A stretch of 12,554 nt of DNA from DASUPK01 sp036505735 (GTDB taxonomy: Bacteria > Actinomycetota > Thermoleophilia > Solirubrobacterales > 70-9): assembly GCA_036505735.1 (NCBI GenBank), contig DASXSZ010000007.1, positions 1 to 12,554 on the forward strand. The letters are read 5' to 3'. The notes beneath the pieces are model-generated. The model made no database searches. It saw only the letters and a list, made by a program, of their open reading frames with translations, and had not been told where the DNA came from. Numbering within the stretch: position 1 is the first letter of the stretch; every line of letters starts with the position of its first letter. This document shows, piece by piece, positions 1-5,781 of the stretch. Position numbers and translations under genes: made by a program.

Positions 1-1
1 C

Positions 2-403
2 TGCGTCGTCCTGGCCGTGGTGGCCGCCTTCGGCCTGATCTCGTCGTGGTGGGCGCTGCTGATCCCGCCGTTCGTGGTGCTCGGCGGGCTCTGCTTCTCG
101 GTGATCGGCTACACGTTCACGACGCTGATCCCGAAGATCGATCTCTACTCCTACTTCTTCACCCTCGGGATCACGCCGATGTTCCTGTTCTCGGGGATCT
201 TCTTCCCCTTCAACCAGCTCCCCGACTGGGTCGGCGTCGTCGCCTGGTTCATGCCGCTCTACCACCTGGTCGAGATCACGCGGGGGTTGGCGACGGGACC
301 GGAGCTCTGGTCGATCGTTGGGAACGCGGCGTGGCTCGCCGCCGTCAGCGCCCTGCTCTTCACGATCCCGGTCCGGGCGCTGCGCAAGAAGCTCGTCGCG
401 TAA
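2..403 (+). CDS. ABC-2 type transporter permease, C-terminal part (truncated by window edge)
   Basis: This is the last ~133 codons of an integral-membrane permease; the start lies left of the window and the frame is open from base 2. Hydrophobic stretches alternate with short loops: two segments in the first ~45 residues, then the segment around YFFTLGITPMFLFSGIFFP, and a final one near AAWLAAVSALLFTIPV before the basic end RKKLVA. The block FSGIFFPFNQLPDW followed by MPLYHLVEITRG is the typical C-terminal signature of ABC-2 permeases of the NodJ/DrrB type, which export lipids, polysaccharides or drugs together with a separate ATPase. The ATPase gene is probably just upstream but is not visible. 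The substrate cannot be told. The next gene starts 94 nt later. That gap holds a weak long-loop inverted repeat (409-414 with 431-436) without a T tract, so termination here is uncertain. Family assignment is firm, function is not. Confidence 0.85.
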   Translation, partial: CVVLAVVAAFGLISSWWALLIPPFVVLGGLCFSVIGYTFTTLIPKIDLYSYFFTLGITPMFLFSGIFFPFNQLPDWVGVVAWFMPLYHLVEITRGLATGPELWSIVGNAAWLAAVSALLFTIPVRALRKKLVA

Positions 404-497
404 CCCTGGTTCGGGGTCGAGCGTTCGTCACCGAACAACGGACCGAGCGGCGAATTGGTTGCCCCAGCAACTGCAGGACGCCGCCGGATCGTGCACA

Positions 498-1418
498 ATG
501 CCGCGCGTGATTCGCAGGGCAGGGACAGCCTTCATCCTCGCTGCCGCGTCCGCCTCGTTGGCCTTCCCGGCCGCCTCCGCGAGCGCCGCCCCCGGCCCGC
601 CGACGCTCAACGTGAACGCGCCGAAGAAGCTCGGCCTGCTCGACAAGGCGACCGCGAGCGGGACGCTTCCCGGCGCCGTCCCCGGGGATGAGGTGACCGT
701 CACGGTGCAGGCCAGCGGCCGGACCGTCGAGAAGAAGCAGATCGGCGTGGGCGGCGACGGGAAGTACTCGTTCCCGTTCGTGATCGACTCCTGCTGCAAC
801 TACGAGGTCACCGCCTCCAGCGGCGCCCAGAGCTCCCCGCCCCAGCGCTTCAGCGTCTCGGTCCCGAAGCACCTGGGCAAGGGGCCGGTCACGCGCCTCT
901 ACAACCAGTCCCTGGTCGACGAGGGCTACTACCTCGGCCCCCACGTGAGCAGCCACCTGACACTCGGCTCGCGCCTCGCGACGCTCGCCTTCCGCAAGGT
1001 CAACAACATGGCCAGGAACTACCAGTACAAGCCGGTCATCTTCCGCAAGCTGCTGATGGGGAGGGGCGCGTTCCAGCCCCGCTACCACGAGGCTCACCAC
1101 GTCGAGGTCGACCTATCCCGGCAGGTGATGGCGCTGGTCGACGGGGACAGGGTCGCGGCGACCTTCCACGTCTCGACCGGTAAGCCCTCGACGCCGACCG
1201 TCCGCGGGACCTACCACTTCTACAGCAAGACCCCGGGCTACAACTCCCACGGGATGTACTACTCCGTCTACTTCATCCGCGGCTACGCGACGCACGGCTA
1301 CAACCCGGTGCCGATGCACGAGGCGGCGAGCCACGGCTGCGTGCGGAACCCGATCCCCTTCTCGGTCTTCATCTACAACTGGATCAACCTCGGGGACGCG
1401 ATTCACATCTACGAGTAG
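498..1418 (+). CDS. Secreted L,D-transpeptidase (YkuD domain)
   Basis: A 306-residue protein predicted to cross-link peptidoglycan by forming L,D (3-3) bonds outside the membrane. ATG 498 is chosen because it begins a clear Sec signal peptide (MPRVIRRAGT, a hydrophobic core, then ASASA-A near residue 30); the same frame stays open upstream to 318 but looks non-coding. Domains in order: signal peptide 1-30; a beta-rich Ig-like segment ~35-123 with a Cys pair at 99-100; a ~75-residue linker domain (~125-199) with the pattern LVDEGYYLG and LAFRKVNNMAR, resembling a peptidoglycan-binding-type helical domain; YkuD domain ~200-306. The catalytic motif is H266-G, then SHGCVRN with Cys281 as nucleophile. 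A small hairpin (GTTGC, loop CCCA, GCAAC at 458-471) lies in the 5' region. There is no convincing Shine-Dalgarno. YkuD assignment is secure; the middle domain assignments are inference. Confidence 0.9.
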   Translation: MPRVIRRAGTAFILAAASASLAFPAASASAAPGPPTLNVNAPKKLGLLDKATASGTLPGAVPGDEVTVTVQASGRTVEKKQIGVGGDGKYSFPFVIDSCCNYEVTASSGAQSSPPQRFSVSVPKHLGKGPVTRLYNQSLVDEGYYLGPHVSSHLTLGSRLATLAFRKVNNMARNYQYKPVIFRKLLMGRGAFQPRYHEAHHVEVDLSRQVMALVDGDRVAATFHVSTGKPSTPTVRGTYHFYSKTPGYNSHGMYYSVYFIRGYATHGYNPVPMHEAASHGCVRNPIPFSVFIYNWINLGDAIHIYE

Positions 1419-1422
1419 GTTT

Positions 1423-1441
1423 CGCGGCCCTGCCGGCCGCG
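1423..1441 (+). terminator. Hairpin after the L,D-transpeptidase gene
   Basis: CGCGGCC (1423-1429), loop CTGCC, GGCCGCG (1435-1441) form a perfect 7-bp GC stem beginning 4 nt after the stop codon. No T tract follows on the plus strand, so this may be a GC-type or weak terminator. It abuts the TAATCT box of the next gene. Confidence 0.4.
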
Positions 1442-1447
1442 TAATCT
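1442..1447 (+). promoter_or_regulatory. -10-like box TAATCT for the SDR gene, apparently leaderless
   Basis: TAATCT ends 7 nt before ATG 1455, so a transcript would begin at or next to the start codon. No Shine-Dalgarno lies between. No clear -35 element is possible because the hairpin 1423-1441 occupies that space. This is an inference from spacing and the repeat of the same pattern at other genes in the window. Confidence 0.45.
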
Positions 1448-1454
1448 CGAACGG

Positions 1455-2393
1455 ATGAGGGTCTTCGTCGCGGGAGCGACCGGCGTGATCGGCCGTCCCC
1501 TGGTCAAGGAGCTTCGGGCCGCCGGCCACGAGGTGATGGGAACCACTCGCTCCGCGGAGCGCGCCGAGATCGTTCGCGGGCTCGGCGCCGAGCCCGTCGT
1601 GGTGGACGCGCGGGACACGGATGCTCTGAAGCGGGCCGTGGTCGATGCCCGGCCCGAGGTCGTGATCAACCAACTCACGAGTCTCCCGGCGAAGCTCGAC
1701 TACAAGAGGGCGGAGGAGACATTCGGTCCCACGACCGAGCTGCGAGGAAACGCGGGCCCCGCGCTGGCCGGTGCGGCGGCCGAGGCCGGCGCGGGGCGAC
1801 TGATCGTCCAGAGCGTCTGCTTCTTCTATGCCTCGACGGGAGAGCCCGCGCACACCGAAGACGACCCGCTGATAGACCTGCCGCCTGAGCTTCCCGCCGC
1901 CCAAGGGGCGATCGCGCTGGAGGCACTCGAGCGCTCGACCGTAGAGACCCCAGGCATCGAGGGAGTTGTCCTCCGCTACGGCTTCTTCTACGGGCCGGGA
2001 TCGGCCTATGCGAGCGATGGGGCCTGGGCCGCGGACGCCCGCAGGCGCCGCCTGCCGATCGTCGGCAAGGCGACCGGGATCTTCTCCTTCATCCACATGG
2101 ACGACGCGGTCTCGGCGACGCTGGCCGCGCTTGACCGGGGATCAGGCGTCTACAACGTCTGCGACGACGAGCCCGCCCGGATGTCCGAATGGCTTCCCGC
2201 CTACGCCGAGGCGCTCGGCGCGAAGCCGCCGCGCCGAGTCCCCGTCTGGCTGGCGAGCTGGATCGGCGGCAAGCAGGCGGCCCTGATGGCCACCCAGCTC
2301 GAGGGTGCAGACAACGAGAAGGCGAAGCGCGAGCTCGGCTGGCAGCCCCGCTACCCGACCTGGCGCCAGGGCTTTCGCGAGGCGCTCGGCTAG
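1455..2393 (+). CDS. NAD-dependent epimerase/dehydratase-like protein (atypical extended SDR)
   Basis: A 312-residue Rossmann-fold protein. The N-terminus MRVFVAGATGVIGRPLVKEL carries the GxxGxxG dinucleotide motif (GATGVIG, residues 7-13), and TTR at 30-32 suggests NADP use. The strand ending VQS (118-120) places the usual catalytic Ser, but the expected YxxxK is absent: the equivalent stretch reads AAQGAIALEALE (148-159). VVLRYGFFYGPG (171-182), FIHMDDAV (212-219) and the end KRELGWQPRYPTWRQGF are typical of this epimerase-like branch. The missing Tyr/Lys means it may bind a nucleotide without classical dehydrogenase chemistry or use another residue. Substrate unknown. ATG 1455 fits the fold exactly and is preceded by a TAATCT box. 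The stop codon overlaps that of the convergent gene at 2390-2393 on the palindrome CTAG. Confidence 0.88.
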   Translation: MRVFVAGATGVIGRPLVKELRAAGHEVMGTTRSAERAEIVRGLGAEPVVVDARDTDALKRAVVDARPEVVINQLTSLPAKLDYKRAEETFGPTTELRGNAGPALAGAAAEAGAGRLIVQSVCFFYASTGEPAHTEDDPLIDLPPELPAAQGAIALEALERSTVETPGIEGVVLRYGFFYGPGSAYASDGAWAADARRRRLPIVGKATGIFSFIHMDDAVSATLAALDRGSGVYNVCDDEPARMSEWLPAYAEALGAKPPRRVPVWLASWIGGKQAALMATQLEGADNEKAKRELGWQPRYPTWRQGFREALG

Positions 2394-2917
2394 CGCCCGC
2401 GTTCCCGGCGCTCGACGAGCAGGGTGCCGAACCCCAGGATCGCGGCGAGCAGCAGGCCCCCGGCCAGCACGAAGGCGACGTAGGCGAAGTCCCGCGTTCC
2501 GTTCCGGCCGAAGCTGATCTCGCCACCTCGCCGGGAGGCGCCAGCGGAAGTGACCGCCTCGTACGCACCGGCCTCCGGGACATCGAGCTTGCCGATCGAG
2601 CGCCTGACGAAGTCGCCGTCGGTGGACTGCTCGACCCCGTAAGGGGTGGCACCGAGCAGCTGGCCCCGCGTCGTGCGTACGAAGACCCTCAAGTCGACGG
2701 GGACCGTCACGGGCCGATCGCCGCCCGCGTCCCGCTCGCCGTAGAAGACGATCACCTCGCCGGCGGGGAGGCTCACCGAGTCGCGGCCCGGCACCGGCAC
2801 CTTGCCGTATGCCGACGGATCGCGGCCCTCAGCGAGAAGCTCGACCACGGCCAGCGCCAGTGCGATTGCGGCGGTCACCCCCGCGACCCAGATCGCGAGC
2901 CTGTATCCCGTCCGCAT
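2390..2917 (-). CDS. Small membrane-anchored protein with an extracytoplasmic beta-rich domain, paralogue A
   Basis: A 175-residue protein I cannot assign to a named family. It has one N-terminal membrane segment (~7-28), a ~105-residue beta-rich soluble part, and a second membrane segment (~145-167) followed by the basic tail ERRERGR. The soluble part begins with DPSAYGKVPVPG, then VSLPAGEVIVFYGERDAGG, and ends with LDVPEAGAYEAVTSAG. These blocks line up with the gene at 3514-3954, so the two are homologues. PEAGAYEV-like endings are common in beta-sandwich domains of secreted proteins. Topology inference: both termini cytoplasmic, domain outside. The start at 2917 (ATG) lies inside a palindrome shared with pyrE and has a TAGGAT box 6 nt upstream on the minus strand. 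Function unknown; a sensor, adhesin or envelope-stress role is possible but unsupported. Confidence 0.8.
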   Translation of the reverse strand: MRTGYRLAIWVAGVTAAIALALAVVELLAEGRDPSAYGKVPVPGRDSVSLPAGEVIVFYGERDAGGDRPVTVPVDLRVFVRTTRGQLLGATPYGVEQSTDGDFVRRSIGKLDVPEAGAYEAVTSAGASRRGGEISFGRNGTRDFAYVAFVLAGGLLLAAILGFGTLLVERRERGR

Positions 2918-2943
2918 CGGCGCATCCTAGGATGCCCCGATGC
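2914..2943. promoter_or_regulatory. 30-nt palindrome: divergent leaderless promoters of pyrE and paralogue A
   Basis: The dyad is centred between 2928 and 2929. Its core GCATCCTAGGATGC (2922-2935) is perfect, and the symmetry continues for 7 more pairs on each side after a single C/C mismatch (2921/2936). Both start codons (CAT 2915-2917 for the minus gene, ATG 2940-2942 for pyrE) are inside it. TAGGAT can be read on each strand (plus 2928-2933, minus 2929-2924); each lies 6 nt from its start codon and the two boxes share the central TA. GATGC occurs twice per strand. This may be a shared pair of -10 elements, an operator, or both. Confidence 0.6.
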
Positions 2944-3512
2944 CGCCGGACACCGAGAGCGCCCGGGCCACCCTGCTGGACGAGCTGCGCGCGCACGCTT
3001 TGGTGATCGGTGAGGTGACGCTGTCGAGCGGTCAGACCGCGCAGTACTACGTGGACGCGAAGCGGGCGCTGCTGAGACCGCCCGCCTACCGCGCGGCCGG
3101 CGAGTTGATCGCCGCCGAGGCCGCGGAGCGCGGGGCGAACGCGGTCGGCGGCATGACGATGGGGGCCGATCCCCTCGCCTGCGCCGCGATCGGGGCGCGG
3201 GGCGGGGATGGGCTGGTCGCGTTCTTCGTACGCAGGGAGCGCAAGCAGCACGGCTTGCAGCGCTGGATCGAGGGCCCGGTGCTCGAGCGGGGGACGCGCT
3301 GCCTGGTGGTCGAGGATGTGGTCACGACCGGCGGATCGACAGTCCGGGCGATCGAGCGCATCCTCGAGGAGGGTCTTGAGGTGGCCGGTGTCACCGCGGT
3401 GGTCGACCGGCTGGCGGGCGGTGCTCAGGCAATCGAGGACGCGGCAAAGGCGCCCTACCGCCCGCTCGTCACGATCGACGAGCTCTACCCGGACCGGCCT
3501 GACAAGGGCTGA
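2940..3512 (+). CDS. pyrE: Orotate phosphoribosyltransferase
   Basis: A 190-residue type I phosphoribosyltransferase that converts orotate and PRPP to orotidine 5'-monophosphate in de novo pyrimidine synthesis, in the cytosol and normally as a dimer. The PRPP-binding signature VVEDVVTTGGST is at 123-134. The mobile catalytic loop VRRERKQHGLQRWIEG (97-112) carries the Lys/His/Gly pattern of PyrE. The N-terminal hood includes LSSGQTAQYYVDAKRALL (28-45), which matches the substrate-binding FxLxSGxxSxxYxD-type block. Length is slightly below the common ~200-215. ATG 2940 is immediately preceded by the palindrome and TAGGAT box, with no room for a Shine-Dalgarno, so a leaderless transcript is likely. 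No other pyr gene is adjacent. One base separates its stop from the stop of the convergent gene at 3514. Confidence 0.95.
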   Translation: MPPDTESARATLLDELRAHALVIGEVTLSSGQTAQYYVDAKRALLRPPAYRAAGELIAAEAAERGANAVGGMTMGADPLACAAIGARGGDGLVAFFVRRERKQHGLQRWIEGPVLERGTRCLVVEDVVTTGGSTVRAIERILEEGLEVAGVTAVVDRLAGGAQAIEDAAKAPYRPLVTIDELYPDRPDKG

Positions 3513-3513
3513 C

Positions 3514-3954
3514 CTACTTCCCGAGCAGGATCTTCGGCTCGATTCCGCCCTCGATCGCGGGCCCGGCGGTGATCGTGTAATCGCCGGGCTCGACGATCTC
3601 GACGGTGCCGACCCGGGCGCGGCTCCAGCCGCGGCCGGTGTCGAGATTCGCACCCATGCCCTTGACGCCGGGACCCGTGATCGGGAGCGGATCCCCGCCG
3701 GCGGCGTTGGTGATCTGCACCTTCAATGCCCCGGGCACCGCGAAGTCGATGCTGCTTTCGTAGCCTCCGGCCGTGTACTCCTCCTGGTAGGAGATCTTGA
3801 GCTGGCCGGCGGGCAGCGTCACGGTGGTCTCGCCGGGCACCATGAACATGCCGTAATCGTCGGCACTCGCCCGCCCGGCGAAGATGCGGTAGAGGACGTA
3901 CGCGTCGACGGCCAGGAAGGCGATCACTCCGACGGCGATCAGGGCAACGACCAT
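3514..3954 (-). CDS. Small membrane-anchored protein with an extracytoplasmic beta-rich domain, paralogue B
   Basis: A 146-residue homologue of the gene at 2390-2917. One N-terminal membrane segment (MVVALIAVGVIAFLAVDAYV) is followed by SADDYGMFMVPGETTVTLPAG and SYQEEYTAGG, which align with DPSAYGKVPVPGRDSVSLPAG and FYGERDAGG in paralogue A; the ends VEIVEPGDYTITAG and LDVPEAGAYEAVTSAG also align. Unlike A it lacks a second membrane segment and stops soon after the beta domain, so it would be a single-pass, outward-facing protein. I do not recognise the family. Start ATG 3954 is supported by TAAGCT 6 nt upstream on the minus strand. The pair brackets pyrE without being in an operon with it, which suggests an old tandem duplication with pyrE between the copies or independent insertion of pyrE. 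Confidence 0.8.
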   Translation of the reverse strand: MVVALIAVGVIAFLAVDAYVLYRIFAGRASADDYGMFMVPGETTVTLPAGQLKISYQEEYTAGGYESSIDFAVPGALKVQITNAAGGDPLPITGPGVKGMGANLDTGRGWSRARVGTVEIVEPGDYTITAGPAIEGGIEPKILLGK

Positions 3955-3960
3955 GGGCGC

Positions 3961-3966
3961 AGCTTA
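3961..3966 (-). promoter_or_regulatory. -10-like box TAAGCT for paralogue B, apparently leaderless
   Basis: Read on the minus strand, TAAGCT (3966 to 3961) ends 6 nt before ATG 3954 with no Shine-Dalgarno between. The spacing matches the boxes before the SDR, pyrE, GT2 and hydrolase genes. Confidence 0.45.
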
Positions 3967-4014
3967 GGCCCGGGCACGCCGCTCCACAACATGAATTGCG
4001 AGGATGCCCGGCTC

Positions 4015-5781
4015 ATGTCTATGCGAGGGCGCGCGACAGCGCGACCCGTTTCACGAAGCCTGAATCGCAGGGAGGTGCTGATCGCCGCGGCCGGCGCGTG
4101 CCTCGTCGCGATCGTGATGACCTGGCCCCTGCTGCTCCACCTCGGGACCGACATCCCACGGGACATCGGTGACCCCCTCGCCGAGGCCTGGCAGCCGGCG
4201 TGGGGTGGCCACGCCCTGCTCCACCAACCCCTGCACTTCTTCGACGCCAACCGCTTCTGGCCGATCAAGGACTCGCTGGCCTTCGGGGACGCGTTGATCG
4301 GCTACGCGCCGGCCGGCCTGATCGGCAGTGGCCCCCACGCGGCGATCGTCCGCTACGACCTCCTCTTCATCTTCGCCTACGCGCTCGCCTTCTTCGGCGC
4401 GTACCTGCTGGCCCGCGAGCTCGGCCTGGGCCCGGCCGGCGCCGCGATCGCCGGTGCCGCCTTCGCCTTTGCCCCATACAGACTGGAGCAGGACGGCCAC
4501 CTGCAGGTGATCTCGAGCGGTGGCATCCCGCTGGCGATCGCATTCGCGATCCGCGGCATCCGCCTGCTGAGGCCGTGGTGGCTGTTCTCGGCCTGGGTGG
4601 TGGCGGCGTGGCAGCTGTCGATCGGCTGGGTGCTCGGCCTGCCATTCGCCTATGGGCTCGCCGGAGCCGTTCTGATCGCAGTCGTGGCCTGGCTGGTTCG
4701 CGGCAGGCCCCCGCTGCCCCGCCGGATGGTCGTCGCCGGGGCGGCCGGCGCCGTCGTCTTCTTCGCCTTCTCCTACTGGATCGCGCACGCTTACCTCCAC
4801 ATCGCGGACGAGTTCCCGGCTGCGAAGCGGAGTCCGCACGAGGTCGCCGCCTTCTCCGGTCCTCTCAAGGTCTTCCTGACGGCGCCGGAGGAGAACTGGG
4901 TCTGGGGCGCGGCCACGGCTGGCATTCGCGACACCCTCACGACCTGGCAGGAGAAGACGCTCTTCCCCGGCGCGGTGATCCTCGTCCTGGCGGTGGTGGG
5001 CCTCGGATCGAGGAGCCTGCCCAAGCGCTCGCGCGTGGGCCTCGGAATCGTGACGGTGGTGATCATGGTGCTCGAGCTCGGCTTCCGCGAGCAGGGCGGC
5101 CTGCTCTGGCCCTACCGTGTCCTCTACGACGCGCTCCCCGGCTGGGACGCGATTCGCACCCCCGGGCGCCTGGCGACCTTCTCGTCCCTCACGCTCGCTC
5201 TGCTGGCGGCGGCGGGTGCCGAGGCTGCGATCCGCACGGCCGGACGAAAGCGGTGGCCGGCGTCCTCCGCGATCGCCGTCGCCGGCTTGCTCGGCCTGGC
5301 GATCGTCACCGAGGGCCGGAGCCTGCCGTTCGATCCCTTCGACAACCAGGCGCAGCCGTCCGTGCCGCCGTCAGGCCCCTCGACCGCCGATATCCCGCAA
5401 CCCCAGCTCCACCTGCCGGCGCTCACCGCCAAGGAGAACCGCGCCTATCAGCTCGAGTCCACGGTGGGCTTCCCTGAGATCGTCAACGGCAGAGCCAGCA
5501 CCAATCCCGCCGTCGTGCTGAACCTGGTCCGGGACATGGCGAACTTCCCTGACGCCGCGACCGTAAGGGAGCTGCAGGAATACGGCGTGCGCACGGTGAT
5601 CCTGCACACGGGCCTCACGCTCGGCACTCCTCAGCAGGGTGCCGCGCGCAAGTCGATCGCCGGGCTGCCCCTGAGGAGCTACAGGCTCCCGGGGCTGGTG
5701 GTCTACGAGCTGGGGTCGTCGAAGGCGAGCTCGGGCCCAAGGGCGGGCTCGGTGGTCGGCGGTACCTCCGGACCGGGCTGA
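4015..5781 (+). CDS. Polytopic membrane protein, GT-C glycosyltransferase-like
   Basis: A ~588-residue protein with about ten hydrophobic segments. After the first segment (VLIAAAGACLVAIVMTWPLL, ~21-40) comes a long outer loop with DIPRDIGDPLAEAWQPAWG (46-64), HFFDANRFWPIKDSLAFGD and then LGPAGAAIAGAAFAFAPYR. This order (acidic GDPL motif in loop 1, ANxFxP, FAPYR) is that of an abundant family of uncharacterised GT-C-fold-like proteins thought to use polyprenyl-phosphate sugars; WPYRVLYDALPGWDAIRTPGRLA later in the protein is also typical. A C-terminal soluble part (~450-588) follows the last segment. The start is uncertain: ATG 3991, 4015 and 4021 are in frame; 4015 is preferred because GAGGA (4000-4004) lies 10 nt upstream. 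The 4021 ATG is the first codon of a 31-nt repeat. The 3' end overlaps the opposing gene by 79 nt. Enzymatic activity is unproven. Confidence 0.8.
   Translation: MSMRGRATARPVSRSLNRREVLIAAAGACLVAIVMTWPLLLHLGTDIPRDIGDPLAEAWQPAWGGHALLHQPLHFFDANRFWPIKDSLAFGDALIGYAPAGLIGSGPHAAIVRYDLLFIFAYALAFFGAYLLARELGLGPAGAAIAGAAFAFAPYRLEQDGHLQVISSGGIPLAIAFAIRGIRLLRPWWLFSAWVVAAWQLSIGWVLGLPFAYGLAGAVLIAVVAWLVRGRPPLPRRMVVAGAAGAVVFFAFSYWIAHAYLHIADEFPAAKRSPHEVAAFSGPLKVFLTAPEENWVWGAATAGIRDTLTTWQEKTLFPGAVILVLAVVGLGSRSLPKRSRVGLGIVTVVIMVLELGFREQGGLLWPYRVLYDALPGWDAIRTPGRLATFSSLTLALLAAAGAEAAIRTAGRKRWPASSAIAVAGLLGLAIVTEGRSLPFDPFDNQAQPSVPPSGPSTADIPQPQLHLPALTAKENRAYQLESTVGFPEIVNGRASTNPAVVLNLVRDMANFPDAATVRELQEYGVRTVILHTGLTLGTPQQGAARKSIAGLPLRSYRLPGLVVYELGSSKASSGPRAGSVVGGTSGPG
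4021..4051 (+). repeat. Dispersed 31-nt hairpin repeat, copy 1
   Basis: Starts ATGCGAGGGCGCGCGACAGC and ends GACCCGTTT. It matches 6670-6700 at 30 of 31 positions in the same strand orientation; the one change (A4036 versus C6685) falls in the hairpin loop. GGG plus CGCGC (4027-4034) pairs with GCGCG plus CCC (4039-4047) leaving one bulged A, with loop GACA. Similarity stops on both sides. It encodes the basic N-terminus MRGRATARPV of the membrane protein. Confidence 0.75.

Noticed and set aside
409..436. Inverted repeat GTTCGG/CCGAAC after the ABC permease gene as a terminator
   Set aside because: A 6-bp stem with a 16-nt loop and no T tract is too weak to call.
1113..2096. 327-codon minus-strand open frame across the L,D-transpeptidase and SDR genes
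   Set aside because: It spans two clear plus-strand genes and has no domain motif, so it is an antisense shadow.
3208..4014. Upstream in-frame extension of the plus-strand GT-C-like gene back through pyrE and paralogue B
   Set aside because: The extension reads through two confident genes in other frames, with Ser/Arg-rich low-quality sequence; the membrane protein begins only after ~3991.
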